Shown here piece by piece: positions 1 through 9,331 of a stretch of 37,800 nt of DNA. Each line of letters opens with the position of its first letter. Position 1 is the stretch's first letter. Location: assembly GCA_029974835.1 (NCBI GenBank), contig JARKQN010000068.1, positions 1 to 37,800 on the forward strand, written 5' to 3'. Position numbers and translations under genes: made by a program. This stretch comes from Bacteroidales bacterium. Its GTDB lineage: Bacteria; Bacteroidota; Bacteroidia; Bacteroidales; VadinHA17. The notes beneath the pieces were generated by a model. That model was not told where the DNA came from and did no database searches. It saw only the letters and a list, made by a program, of their open reading frames with translations.

Positions 1-829
1 TCGAATCAAAAATCTGGACGTAATATTTTGCGACATCATTACGGACCCATTCATCAAAAATTGTAATCAGGAAATTTCCGTAATCTTTTCCGTTTACCGA
101 CCAGCCGGCTAATGGGGCAGATCCATTGTAATCGTACGATACAAGTTTTAACATGTCTTCGGGCAGATCCTCTGCAATGCGCTCCACCACAGGCAGAAAT
201 TGCATGAATACGCTGCCGATGCTCTTAAGAAACCTGTAGGTCTCGGATGCGAAGTGCACATTGTAACTGTTTACCACACTGAGGGTATTAAATTCCACCC
301 TGTTCTTCTGAAGCAATTCAATGCCTTTTATTACCTTCCGAAAGGTGGGTGCGCCGGATGAAGTTTTACGGAAATGATCGTGATTATGCTCTGCACCGTC
401 GATTGAGATGCCTACAAGTATATTATTGTCCTTAAAGAATTTACACCATTCATCATTTAGCATGGTACCGTTTGTCTGGAAGGCATTTTCAATTCTTTTT
501 CCACCTGCGTATTTTTTCTGGTAACCAACGGCCTTTCTGAAAAAATCGAGACCCATCAGGGTGGGTTCCCCGCCCTGCCACGTAAAAGTGACAACAGGCA
601 CCTCATTTGCCTCAATATACTGTTTTGTGTATTCTTCCAGGATATTATCCGGCATTCTGAAGCTTTCAATTCCTGTATACAATTTCTTCTTTTCGAGGTA
701 ATAGCAATAGGTGCAGTTAAGGTTGCATACCGACCCTATTGGCTTAACCATTACATTGAATGCGGCCGGACGCTTCAATTTAAGGGCATCGGTAAAAAGA
801 AGCGAGGGTTTGCGTTTACTTAAAGGCAT
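1..829 (-). CDS. Anaerobic sulfatase-maturase-type radical SAM enzyme (partial, runs off the left edge)
   Basis: This gene reads leftward and its 3' end lies outside the window; about 276 residues are visible. I translated it by hand. Near the N terminus it has the radical SAM cluster motif CNLNCTYC (Cys35, Cys39, Cys42), which binds the 4Fe-4S cluster that cleaves S-adenosylmethionine. It continues with FTWQGGEPTLMG, FQTNGTMLNDEWC and VGISIDGAEHNHDHFRK. These blocks match the anaerobic sulfatase maturase (anSME/AslB) group, which oxidises an active-site Cys or Ser of sulfatases to formylglycine in the cytoplasm. The C-terminal SPASM cysteines would lie beyond the window. The start at 829 gives a leader of about 26 residues before MVKPIGSVCNL, as I recall for Bacteroides anSME. 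No sulfatase gene is visible here, so the substrate is unknown; a related peptide-modifying SPASM enzyme is possible. Confidence 0.85.
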   Translation of the reverse strand, partial: MPLSKRKPSLLFTDALKLKRPAAFNVMVKPIGSVCNLNCTYCYYLEKKKLYTGIESFRMPDNILEEYTKQYIEANEVPVVTFTWQGGEPTLMGLDFFRKAVGYQKKYAGGKRIENAFQTNGTMLNDEWCKFFKDNNILVGISIDGAEHNHDHFRKTSSGAPTFRKVIKGIELLQKNRVEFNTLSVVNSYNVHFASETYRFLKSIGSVFMQFLPVVERIAEDLPEDMLKLVSYDYNGSAPLAGWSVNGKDYGNFLITIFDEWVRNDVAKYYVQIFDS

Positions 830-923
830 ATGCAAAAATAGCATTATGAGCCAAAATAAACCGGCACTTCTATCAATTATTGCAAACTTGATATATATTT
901 ATACAATTATAAAACCCATCGCC

Positions 924-2201
924 ATGAAAAGAAGAAAGTTCATTGGAATTACAGCCATGGGGACAGCTGCCATGGCTTCACCCTTTTATCTGCCGGGGCT
1001 CAGGGAAGAGAGGAAGATAAGGGTTGGTCTGATAGGTGCCGGATGGTACGGAATGGTGGTAACAAATGCTGCACTGAAGACAGGCAGCGTTGAAATGGCA
1101 GGCATATGCGACGTTGACACTGATCATCTGAAACAGAGCGCTGATGAGATAGAGAAGGTGCAGGGTTCCAGGCCAAAGACCTTCAAATACTACCGGGAAC
1201 TGCTGGAAATGAAAGACCTGGATGCTGTGATTATCGGCACTATGCCTCACTGGCATGCGCTCCAGTTTATCGCGGCCTGCAAAAAAGGATTAAGCATCTA
1301 TTGTGAAAAACCTTTGTCATACGATATAATGGAGGGTATTGCAATGGTTAATGCCTGGAAGCAGGCCGGGAACATTGTTCAGGTCGGTTTTCAGCGCAGG
1401 CAGAGCAAGGCTTATCCGAAGGCAAAGGAACTTATTGAGGGAGGTACTATCGGAGAGGTGAGGCAGATTGTTGCCCAGATAAACTATGATCCGGGTCCCC
1501 AGGATACAACCATCCAGCCGCCGCCAGCTTCACTCGACTGGGAAGAGTGGTGCGGACCTGCTCCAAAGCTTGATTACAGGCCGAATATCGGGCATAAGGC
1601 ATGGAGACTTGAAAAGGAATATGGTAACGGCCACCTGGTTGACTGGGGGATACACCATATTGATGCAATCAGGAAAATAATGGGAGAGGAGATGCCGGAT
1701 GAATTCTATGCCACGGGCGGAATATACGCCCTTAAGGGCAAAATAACCACCCCCGATACCCTTACTGCCCATATGAAGTTCGGAAAAGCTCCCGTGGTCT
1801 GGCAGCACCGTCTGTACGGTACAGGGGATGTTTCGAGGGAGTTCAATAACGGTATTTTCTTCCACGGCGAGAAAGGCACTCTGTTTGCCGACGACAACAG
1901 GGTTGTGATCTTTCCTGCAGGACGTGATGCCAAACGTGAAGATATACCGCTGCGCTCGCCCGATATGCAGGATATTCATGTAAGGGGTTTCGTCGATGCC
2001 GTTAAGACGGGAAACAGGGATCTGATAACCTGCACCCCCGATGATGCATTCATGTCGACCGCTTCTGTACAACTGGCCATGATTTCATATTACACCGGGA
2101 CAGTCGTGAAATGGGACAGGCAGAAAAAAACTATCCTTAATAACCCCGAAGCATCAAAACTCCTTAAGAGAGAGTACAGGGGAAAATATGTACATCCCTG
2201 A
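924..2201 (+). CDS. Gfo/Idh/MocA family oxidoreductase with Tat signal
   Basis: The protein (425 aa) starts with a twin-arginine leader (MKRRKFIGITAMGTAAMA), so it is probably folded in the cytoplasm and exported. A Rossmann fold follows, with GLIGAGWYGM as the NAD(P)-binding glycine motif. The family signature EKP appears in YCEKPLSYD and supplies the conserved lysine, and the C-terminal part contains WGIHHIDAI. The family oxidises or reduces sugars and cyclitols with a tightly bound nicotinamide cofactor; secreted Bacteroidota members often act in glycan breakdown. The frame is open further upstream, but the ATG at 924 is chosen because it puts the RR motif at the N terminus. It diverges from the radical SAM gene on its left. 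The substrate cannot be read from the sequence. Confidence 0.87.
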   Translation: MKRRKFIGITAMGTAAMASPFYLPGLREERKIRVGLIGAGWYGMVVTNAALKTGSVEMAGICDVDTDHLKQSADEIEKVQGSRPKTFKYYRELLEMKDLDAVIIGTMPHWHALQFIAACKKGLSIYCEKPLSYDIMEGIAMVNAWKQAGNIVQVGFQRRQSKAYPKAKELIEGGTIGEVRQIVAQINYDPGPQDTTIQPPPASLDWEEWCGPAPKLDYRPNIGHKAWRLEKEYGNGHLVDWGIHHIDAIRKIMGEEMPDEFYATGGIYALKGKITTPDTLTAHMKFGKAPVVWQHRLYGTGDVSREFNNGIFFHGEKGTLFADDNRVVIFPAGRDAKREDIPLRSPDMQDIHVRGFVDAVKTGNRDLITCTPDDAFMSTASVQLAMISYYTGTVVKWDRQKKTILNNPEASKLLKREYRGKYVHP

Positions 2202-2266
2202 ATATTAAATAGAATATAAGAAATTATTTAACAAGATCTTAGATAGTCTTATTTTAATTTTTGGTT

Positions 2267-3370
2267 CTACTGAAAATAAGCCAGGTATTCCTGCATATCG
2301 TAACTGGTGCATAATTCCCTGAATTCCCTTAGCAGGTCAGGACTAAAAGGCACGCCTTTGTCTTTTCTTTCAAGCCAGTGGTAATATTCCTTTTCGCCGG
2401 CAGTGTAGATTCTTTCCGCTCCGGGCATCTTTTTCGAATTCCTTAATTCCCTCAGGATATTGCCTGTGGTTTTTTTAAAGTCCTCCGGATCGGCAAATGC
2501 CGCGATATCTATTGCAATAAAGAAATGTCCGAGTGAGTACGGGACTTTCTTTCCGTCACGGAATCCAAGCAGCATTTTAAGGTATGAGCCCTGCTGGAGG
2601 GCGGAAGAGAGTATTTCGACTACCGTGGAATAACCATAACCCTTGTAGCCGGCTGTCTCTTCGCCTATTCCGCCCAGTGGTGTAAGGGCGGCTCTTCCGG
2701 CAATCAGATCTGATACTGCCGCCTTTGGATCAGTTTTTGTTCCGCCTGTTTCATCAATAACCCAGCCCTCAGGCATCTTCTTGTCTTCGCGCGCATACAG
2801 CTCGATCTTTCCTCTCTGTGTCACCGAGGTTGCACAATCGAGCAGGAACGGAAATTCCTCATCGGAAGGGATCCCGAAAGTGAGGGGATTTGTCCCGAGC
2901 ATATTCTCAACCCCGAATGTGGGTGCTGTTGATGGTCTGGCATTGGTACCCGTAATACCGATCATATTCTGCTTTACGGCCATAAGCGAATAGTAGCCCG
3001 CTATTCCGTAATGTGTTGAATTTCTGACTGCAACCATACCCATGCCATATTGTTTCGCCTTGTCAATTGCAAGCTGCATCGACCTGTATCCGATTACCTG
3101 GCCCATTCCATGATGGCCGTCAACCACTGCAGTGGTCGGCCCCTCTCTTACAATCTCAAAATTGGTGACCGGGAGCTGGATGCCCTCCTTCAGTCTGTCG
3201 AGGTAAATCAGCTTCAGCCTGTTGACTCCGTGCGAGTCAATACCGAGTTTATCGGCCTGCAGCAAAACATCAGTTGCAATTGCAGCATCATCTTCCGGAA
3301 CACCGGATCTGATAAAAATTTCCCTGACAAAACGTTCAAGGATGTCGAAACTAATATGCCTGGTATTCAT
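2267..3370 (-). CDS. Malate/L-lactate dehydrogenase family oxidoreductase (Ldh2 type)
   Basis: This 367-aa protein belongs to the NAD(P)-dependent malate/lactate/ureidoglycolate dehydrogenase family, which has a different fold from classical LDH. Recognisable blocks are DSHGVNRL near residue 45, GMGQVIGYRSM, NSTHYGIAGYY (with the conserved His), GTNPLTFGIP and LLDCATSVTQRGKIE. The length is about right for the family. The enzyme reversibly reduces a 2-oxoacid to a 2-hydroxyacid in the cytoplasm; the exact substrate cannot be predicted. It lies 34 bases downstream of mnmE on the same strand and may be read from the same transcript. It converges with the Gfo/Idh/MocA gene, with no clear terminator between them. 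Confidence 0.87.
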   Translation of the reverse strand: MNTRHISFDILERFVREIFIRSGVPEDDAAIATDVLLQADKLGIDSHGVNRLKLIYLDRLKEGIQLPVTNFEIVREGPTTAVVDGHHGMGQVIGYRSMQLAIDKAKQYGMGMVAVRNSTHYGIAGYYSLMAVKQNMIGITGTNARPSTAPTFGVENMLGTNPLTFGIPSDEEFPFLLDCATSVTQRGKIELYAREDKKMPEGWVIDETGGTKTDPKAAVSDLIAGRAALTPLGGIGEETAGYKGYGYSTVVEILSSALQQGSYLKMLLGFRDGKKVPYSLGHFFIAIDIAAFADPEDFKKTTGNILRELRNSKKMPGAERIYTAGEKEYYHWLERKDKGVPFSPDLLREFRELCTSYDMQEYLAYFQ

Positions 3371-3404
3371 GGTGTTTGATTGTTTATTTCCTGCTATTAT
3401 CTTA

Positions 3405-4808
3405 TTACTTACCTATACAGAAGTTTTTAAATATGTAACCGAGAATCTCATCAGAAGTTATCTCTCCGGTTATTTCACCGAGATAGTGTATGGCATGTCT
3501 TACGTCGACGGCCAGAAGATCACCGGGAATGCCCTCCTTTAAACCGCTTTCCACCCTGCGGAGAGTCTCGCCTACATTTGACAGTGCATCATAATGCCTT
3601 ATATTTGTGATTATTACATCACCGGAACTCAACCTTTTCTTTTCAACGGTTTTTCCCAGTTCATCCTTCAGTAATTCAAGTCCGGTCTTCTCCTTTGCTG
3701 AAAGAAAAATGAGGGATTCGTTATCATTTAGTTTTATTTTTTCTCTTAGTTCTTCCCTGTTAAGTTCGGGAAACAGGTCTGTTTTATTGAGCGCAATGAT
3801 CAGTTTTTTGCTTTTGTTTCCGGTTAATTCCCTCAGCCCTGATATCCTTTGGTTAATTTCATCCGGATCACATGTCGCTTCATCGACCAATATCACTACC
3901 TCTGAGAGATTTATTTTTTCATGAGTTTTTTTTATTCCGAGCATCTCAACTCTGTCTTCGGTGTGTCTCAGTCCCGCCGTATCAATAAACCTGTATCTTA
4001 TTCCGTCGATGATAATCGTATCTTCTATTGCATCCCTGGTAGTGCCGGGAATATCTGATACTATGGCCTTTTCTTCCATCAGGAGGGCGTTGAGCAGGGT
4101 TGATTTGCCGGCGTTTGGTTTGCCTGTAATAACCACAGGGATGCCGTTTTTTATTGCGTTACCGGTAATAAATGAGGATGCAAGGGAATCTGCCATTGTT
4201 CTTATTTTACTCACCAGCGCCAGAAGCTCTTTTCTGTCGGCAAACTCAACATCTTCCTCCCCGAAATCGAGTTCCAGTTCAATCAGGGAGGCAAACTGAA
4301 GAAGTTCGTTTCTCAACTGCCTGATGCTATCTGAGAATCCTCCTTTAAGCTGGTTTATCGCTATGCGGTGAGCAGCTTCGGAGGAGCAGGCAACCAGGTC
4401 GGCAACTGCCTCTGCCTGCGAAAGATCCATTTTTCCGTTCATAAAAGCCCGCATGGTGAACTCACCCGGTCTTGCAGGAAGGGCTCCGTTACGAACCAGC
4501 AGCTCGAGTATTTTACTTATTATGTAATCGGACCCGTGACATGAAATCTCCACAGAGTCTTCTCCGGTGTAGGAGTGAGGCGCCCTGAAGAGTGTCAGGA
4601 GAACCTCGTCAACGACATTTCCTGATTCCTTTATTTCACCGAAAACAACGCTGTTCCCGGGTAATCCGGATAGCTTTATTTTCCCCGAGGCCGGGGTGAA
4701 GATTTTGCTGCAGATATCTATGCTTCCACTGCCGCTCACGCGTACCACAGCCAGAGCACCGCCTCCCGGTGCGGCCTGGGCACAAATCGTTTCATCTTTT
4801 CTGATCAC
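3405..4808 (-). CDS. mnmE: tRNA modification GTPase MnmE (TrmE)
   Basis: MnmE works with MnmG to install the carboxymethylaminomethyl group on the wobble uridine (U34) of certain tRNAs. The 467-aa protein shows the full family layout. The N-terminal tetrahydrofolate-binding domain begins ETICAQAAPGGGALAVVRVS. The GTPase domain has G1 GKPNAGKS (residues 229-236), a G2-region SDIPGTTRD, G3 DTAG (276-279) and G4 NKTD. The last residues are FCIGK, containing the catalytic C-x-G-K motif. Length and start fit the family. It lies 72 bases after the LolA-like gene and 34 bases before the dehydrogenase gene, on the same strand. mnmG is not in the window, which is normal. Confidence 0.97.
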   Translation of the reverse strand: MIRKDETICAQAAPGGGALAVVRVSGSGSIDICSKIFTPASGKIKLSGLPGNSVVFGEIKESGNVVDEVLLTLFRAPHSYTGEDSVEISCHGSDYIISKILELLVRNGALPARPGEFTMRAFMNGKMDLSQAEAVADLVACSSEAAHRIAINQLKGGFSDSIRQLRNELLQFASLIELELDFGEEDVEFADRKELLALVSKIRTMADSLASSFITGNAIKNGIPVVITGKPNAGKSTLLNALLMEEKAIVSDIPGTTRDAIEDTIIIDGIRYRFIDTAGLRHTEDRVEMLGIKKTHEKINLSEVVILVDEATCDPDEINQRISGLRELTGNKSKKLIIALNKTDLFPELNREELREKIKLNDNESLIFLSAKEKTGLELLKDELGKTVEKKRLSSGDVIITNIRHYDALSNVGETLRRVESGLKEGIPGDLLAVDVRHAIHYLGEITGEITSDEILGYIFKNFCIGK

Positions 4809-4880
4809 CTCAGGGATTTATGAAACAAAAATAATAACTTCCCTGCTACTTTAACCCCGGGGTGAAATTAAACATGATTC

Positions 4881-5651
4881 CTATTGTTCAAGTGCCTGCA
4901 GAGTAAATGATGAATCTTCCACAGGCGCATTCATCGAGAGATTTGTGAATTTAATAACAGAACTCCTGCCGTTCGACAGGTTGACTGATTTCATTTCGCT
5001 GATAATATATTTCCCGTTCTCTCCCTGTGCAACAGCCAGAACTTCAATTGTTTTAAAAAGGTTGCCGTCGCGGTCGAAGAATTCCATTTTCTTAAGCCTG
5101 TTGCCATCCATTGTAAAATAACTTATTTTCCTGTTAAAGCCGTATTCCGATACTTTGTCGCTGGCGGCAGGAATGCTTTCAATTATCCACTGATTGTTGC
5201 GCCCCGATCCTTCAAGATGCCTGTTTTTAAAATCAGCAAGGGTAGGGGAGCTCATATCAGAATTTGAGAATTCCGAATTCATAAAGCTTCTGCCTTTTTC
5301 GGTTGTTGCAATTCTCCTTGTTTTCTTGAGTGCCGGGAGGTAGATCCACATTTCATCGGCTGATGTTTTATTGTCGGTAATCAACATTCCCGTGCCCCTC
5401 ACATCGGCAGGTTCAAGAAACTTGATAAGTCTTTTTTCAGTCCCGTCGGGGTAACTTTTTGAGATCATCGTGATGACCCTGTTCCTGACAGAACCGTTTT
5501 TTTCCGTAATAGTGAGATTCAGAGTTGCCTTAAGCGACCCGAGAAGTGTAAGATCGCGGCTTTTCTCAAGAATCTGGTCGGCCTCAGGCAGCTGGCCCAA
5601 CGCTTTTACCGCCTGAATGAACAATAACGGAAGTATCAGCTTCATCTTCAT
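4881..5651 (-). CDS. Outer membrane lipoprotein-sorting (LolA-like) periplasmic protein paired with an RND exporter
   Basis: The 256-aa product begins with a Sec signal peptide (MKMKLILPLLFIQAVKALG). It carries blocks typical of the LolA-like family often encoded beside MMPL/RND exporters: FLEPADVRGTGMLI, DEMWIYLPALKKTRRI and KGRSFMNSEFSNSD. LolA-fold proteins have a hydrophobic cleft that carries acyl chains across the periplasm, so a shuttle role between the exporter and the outer membrane is inferred. The proposed start lies inside the last 68 bases of the exporter gene, an unusually long same-strand overlap; a second ATG at 5645 changes little. No lipobox cysteine follows the signal, so it is probably soluble. 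The cargo is unknown. Confidence 0.8.
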   Translation of the reverse strand: MKMKLILPLLFIQAVKALGQLPEADQILEKSRDLTLLGSLKATLNLTITEKNGSVRNRVITMISKSYPDGTEKRLIKFLEPADVRGTGMLITDNKTSADEMWIYLPALKKTRRIATTEKGRSFMNSEFSNSDMSSPTLADFKNRHLEGSGRNNQWIIESIPAASDKVSEYGFNRKISYFTMDGNRLKKMEFFDRDGNLFKTIEVLAVAQGENGKYIISEMKSVNLSNGRSSVIKFTNLSMNAPVEDSSFTLQALEQ

Positions 5652-7926
5652 TTTTATCTGTTTTTAGATTGTCAATATTTTTCCGGACGAATGCAGGGTT
5701 GTATTTCACAATGAATGCAGGTATGGTGAGAAGTGCCCCGGCAAGGCATGATGCGATTGAAATGACAACAAGATATCCGAAGAATCTTATTGAAGTGAAC
5801 CCGGAAACGATCAGAGCCGAGAATCCTGCCATTACCGTAAGGGCATTGGTCATTATACTGTGACCGATCGAACTCATTGCCCTGCCGGTGGCTGTTTTCA
5901 TGTCGTTGCCTGCAGCCAGTTCCAGCTTTAATCTCCAGATGTATTGTATTGTAAAATCAACTCCCACGCCGATCATCACCGAAGAGAGCAGGGCAGTTGC
6001 CGGGTCAATCGCTATGCCTGTATAACCCATGAATCCAAAAAGTATAATTATGGAAGCTGCGAGAGGTATAGAACCTGTAAGCCCGCCCCTGACCGATCTG
6101 AATACGATCGACAACAGAATAAAAACAGTAACAAGGGCAAATGCCAGGGAAAAAACCTGTCCTTGTACAAGCGATCCTGTAAAGTCTGCCATTATGAGGG
6201 CATAACCTCCCGTTGTGACCCTGGCAGGTATTTCCCCGGATGTCTCACTGATTACGCCTTTTATTCTTCTGATAACTTCCCTGTCAGGATCAGACAACCT
6301 TATCAGGATGTGTGCCTTGTCACTCTCCGGATTCAGAAGTTGTTTAAAATCCTCGCTGTCCCCGCTCATGTAATAAAGTTCAAACAGTTGTGCAATAGCT
6401 TCCCTTGAACCGGGGATTGAGTTGTATCCTTCCTCATCCTTCCCGTATAACGCTTTTGTCATTTCTCTCACTGCCGAGGCTATCGAGAATACCTTTCCGG
6501 CGCCCTTTTCTGCCTCAAGCCTCGTCGTCAGCCTGTCAATACCTTTCATTACCTGAGGATCTTTTATATCCCCGGAAATCATAACCGAAATGGTCTGCGA
6601 TCCTCCGAAATTGCGGTTAATAATCTCAGACGCCTTTCTTAACGGGTGGCTTTCGGAGAAGAAATGCTCCTGGTTCGTGTCGGTACGGATTTTAAAAATA
6701 CCTGCTGAAAACACCAGTATTACGGCACATGTAATAATCAGTATTTTGCCGGGATGTTTTATGATTATGCCAGACAGTCTGGTCCAGAACCGTTCAGATA
6801 ATCTTTCCGGCCCCGGAATTTTCTTTCCGGTATTGGATTTTTTTTGATTGTTAACAGACAGGATGGCAGGAACCAGGAAAAGGCTCAGAATAAGAGCAAG
6901 CGCCACACCTGCCGAGGCAAGTATTCCAACCTGCCTCGCGGGGATTATCGAGTGTGTCACCAGCCCGAGAAGACCGGCAATGGTGGTGAGTCCGCTGTAC
7001 AATATCGGCGTTTTCAGGGTTTTCAGAAGTTCTGAAATTGTTGCATGTGCCGATCCGTTATGTTTTTCATTTATCTTTCTGTAGAGGCTGGCAAGATAAA
7101 TGCCGTAGTTATTTGCCACGGCAATCAGTATAACCGGAACAAGAAGGCTTATTATCGAAATCTTCCATCCGAGTAAAGGGATCAGCCCTATACTTATTCC
7201 TGTAGCCAGAACCACTACCGTGAATGGCGTAAAGACATTCTTCCACGATCCGAGCGAAATCCTCAGAACCAGGAGCATAATGAGAAGAGCCGCAGGGACG
7301 ATTTTAACTGCGTCTTTCCGGACATCTTTCACGATATAGCTTCTTACTGCAGGAAGGCCGGCTTCTGAAAACTTATTTCCTTGCCCCGTAGCTGCCAGAA
7401 CAGAGTCTATTCCCGACAGGATTTTGGTCTCAGTGGTTTTTTCCGACAGGGTTAGGGTCATTACGCTTGTTTTCAGATCGGGTGAAAACACAACATCCCC
7501 TGCATAGCGGTTCAGCTGTATCTTATTTTTCAGCTCAGCAGTTTCTTCATCATTTGCAGGAACACGGTCCACAAGCCTTTCGGCCACCATCATTCCGTCC
7601 TCACTTCTAATAGTTCTGATGCTGAATGGCGATATTATCGAAGAGATTCCCCTTATCTCAGAAAGGCCCTTTTCTGTCTCCTTAAGTATCCGGAGACCTT
7701 CCCTGGTCAATCCCGCCGAATCGGAGTACAATACAAGCAGCATGTCCTGGAAGCCGAATATCTCCTCAATCGAATCGGTCGACATTACCGAGGGCATATC
7801 GCGTGGTATGTAATTTCTCATATCGGGGTCTGTCCGTGCTGAGGGTATGAGAATTATGAAGAATAAGCCACCTGCAATGCACATGGAAATAATCAGCCAC
7901 CTGTATTTTATTATTAGTCCGCTCAT
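5584..7926 (-). CDS. MMPL/RND family transporter
   Basis: This 780-aa inner-membrane protein has the duplicated RND plan. Each half has one transmembrane helix (residues about 8-28 and 395-415), then a large periplasmic loop, then a block of five helices. In the first block GLIPLLGWKISIISLLVPVILIAVANNYGIY is split across helices, and the second block contains SSVMIGVGVDFTIQYIWRL. It resembles MMPL/HpnN-like lipid exporters rather than the longer AcrB-type drug pumps, which exceed 1000 aa. The chosen ATG at 7926 puts MSGLIIKYRW directly before the first helix and lies one base after the upstream barrel gene's stop codon, so the genes are probably co-translated. An in-frame upstream start at 7974 would add 16 hydrophilic residues and overlap the barrel gene. 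The proton-driven export substrate is not predictable but is likely hydrophobic. Confidence 0.88.
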   Translation of the reverse strand: MSGLIIKYRWLIISMCIAGGLFFIILIPSARTDPDMRNYIPRDMPSVMSTDSIEEIFGFQDMLLVLYSDSAGLTREGLRILKETEKGLSEIRGISSIISPFSIRTIRSEDGMMVAERLVDRVPANDEETAELKNKIQLNRYAGDVVFSPDLKTSVMTLTLSEKTTETKILSGIDSVLAATGQGNKFSEAGLPAVRSYIVKDVRKDAVKIVPAALLIMLLVLRISLGSWKNVFTPFTVVVLATGISIGLIPLLGWKISIISLLVPVILIAVANNYGIYLASLYRKINEKHNGSAHATISELLKTLKTPILYSGLTTIAGLLGLVTHSIIPARQVGILASAGVALALILSLFLVPAILSVNNQKKSNTGKKIPGPERLSERFWTRLSGIIIKHPGKILIITCAVILVFSAGIFKIRTDTNQEHFFSESHPLRKASEIINRNFGGSQTISVMISGDIKDPQVMKGIDRLTTRLEAEKGAGKVFSIASAVREMTKALYGKDEEGYNSIPGSREAIAQLFELYYMSGDSEDFKQLLNPESDKAHILIRLSDPDREVIRRIKGVISETSGEIPARVTTGGYALIMADFTGSLVQGQVFSLAFALVTVFILLSIVFRSVRGGLTGSIPLAASIIILFGFMGYTGIAIDPATALLSSVMIGVGVDFTIQYIWRLKLELAAGNDMKTATGRAMSSIGHSIMTNALTVMAGFSALIVSGFTSIRFFGYLVVISIASCLAGALLTIPAFIVKYNPAFVRKNIDNLKTDKNEDEADTSVIVHSGGKSVGPAA

Positions 7927-7927
7927 A

Positions 7928-9331
7928 TCAGAAATTAATTCTGATTCCCATGTAGATGCTCTCCATAAAGTCATTTATAAGCCTGTAGAGCGACCCTTCC
8001 TTACCGGAATATATTTCCGCCCCTGCCGTTACTGTGAGTCCGTCAAAAGGCCTGAATTTAATTTCCGGGATCATAAGGAGATCGCGTGAGGTGAGGTTGT
8101 ACATGGCGAATAGTGACGGAATCACTCTGCCCCAGGCAAGTTCGTGTTCAATTCTGATGCCTGTTGAATGATATATCCTGTGCATCTGGTAATTATAAAG
8201 CCTGTTGAAGGCTGAGGTCTGCTGTTTAAGGTACCCCGGAAAATCAAAACCCGGTTGTTGAAGAAGTAATGCAAGCTGTTCATAATCAGGCTCAGTACCA
8301 ATGAGAGGAAGGGCCGACAATGGGATGAAGTCCGGCAAGTATTTGCCCGAATATTCAACAATTATTCTCCAGTTTCCGGGATTATAGTCAGACCCCGCAA
8401 CCCATCTCACCTCCTCAAGCGGTATATACTCATTTTCAGGGGAAATATTATATGGTCTGCTCCATGCGGCTTCCCCTCTGATGCCGAATGCTCCTGCAGT
8501 GGTCTCAAAGTCTATGGCGGCGCACCTTGTTTTGTACGGGGTTACTTTAAGTTTTACGCTTACAGCCGGTAAAGGTCCCGACAAATCCAATGCCGCCGAA
8601 CTGAGTTTTATTCCCGGCATGGGGTCGTATCCGTCGAACCACGACAGCCCGATGTCAATACCTTTTGGGTGAAAGCCTGCCCTGAAACCGTAACCTGTAA
8701 GCTTCTGATCAGTAATAACCGGTTTCAGCTGTTCAATTTCCACGCCCTGAGGAATTGGTACCGGATCTATTAAAAGTGTTGACGGCCTGTAGAATGGAAC
8801 CAGTACGGCTTCCAGATCAAAAAAGGAACCTGCAAACCATGATGCAGATGCAACAATATTACCGAGATCGGCATCTTCCCTGTCGGGAGACCGGGCTATA
8901 TAGTTGACCGGATTTATTTTTGAATTCAGGCTGGTGAAATCGGCAGTGCCCCATTTGATAATTTTCTGTCCTGCCGATAAAATTACAGACGGGGTTAGGT
9001 TGAAGTCGGTAAATACCTCACGCACCACGACAGGGCTTAAAGCTTCATTGAACTGCGCGCCGTAGCTGTATCTTACTTCCGCAAACCCCCTGAATTTACC
9101 CTTGATGCTCTTATCAAGGCTTATACCGGCAACCGCGTTTAATGCAGAAAACAGAGTCTTGCCGCTGTTCCTCTCCAGGTCAAAAAATGTATTGTTCTTT
9201 ATAAACCCGCTCAGAATGATTTTACTGCTGTCAGGATCATTCATCTCTGAAACAGGCGATTCCAGACTGTATCCCGTAAAGGCTGTGCAACTCAATACTG
9301 TTAATGCCTTAATTAAAATAACTCCTGCCAT
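7928..9331 (-). CDS. Outer-membrane beta-barrel protein linked to an RND exporter (DUF1302-like)
   Basis: The 467-aa product has an N-terminal hydrophobic signal segment (MAGVILIKALTVLSCTAFTGYS). It continues with alternating polar and aromatic stretches typical of beta strands and ends in MGIRINF, with the C-terminal aromatic residue favoured by the BAM machinery. The block GQKIIKWGTADFTSLNSKINPVNY, split by a turn, resembles the WG...NP region of DUF1302-like outer-membrane proteins. In Proteobacteria, DUF1302 proteins are commonly encoded with a DUF1329 protein and an RND exporter; here the partners are an RND exporter and a LolA-like protein. It is the first gene of that unit. A role in passing the cargo to or through the outer membrane is inferred from this context only. 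Confidence 0.7.
   Translation of the reverse strand: MAGVILIKALTVLSCTAFTGYSLESPVSEMNDPDSSKIILSGFIKNNTFFDLERNSGKTLFSALNAVAGISLDKSIKGKFRGFAEVRYSYGAQFNEALSPVVVREVFTDFNLTPSVILSAGQKIIKWGTADFTSLNSKINPVNYIARSPDREDADLGNIVASASWFAGSFFDLEAVLVPFYRPSTLLIDPVPIPQGVEIEQLKPVITDQKLTGYGFRAGFHPKGIDIGLSWFDGYDPMPGIKLSSAALDLSGPLPAVSVKLKVTPYKTRCAAIDFETTAGAFGIRGEAAWSRPYNISPENEYIPLEEVRWVAGSDYNPGNWRIIVEYSGKYLPDFIPLSALPLIGTEPDYEQLALLLQQPGFDFPGYLKQQTSAFNRLYNYQMHRIYHSTGIRIEHELAWGRVIPSLFAMYNLTSRDLLMIPEIKFRPFDGLTVTAGAEIYSGKEGSLYRLINDFMESIYMGIRINF

Noticed and set aside
711-923. N-terminal extension of the Gfo/Idh/MocA protein
   Set aside because: It would overlap the radical SAM gene on the other strand and bury the twin-arginine signal 70 residues inside the protein.
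1530-2072. Long open frame on the minus strand inside the Gfo/Idh/MocA gene
   Set aside because: It is antisense to a gene with clear family motifs, and its translation has no recognisable domain or consistent composition.
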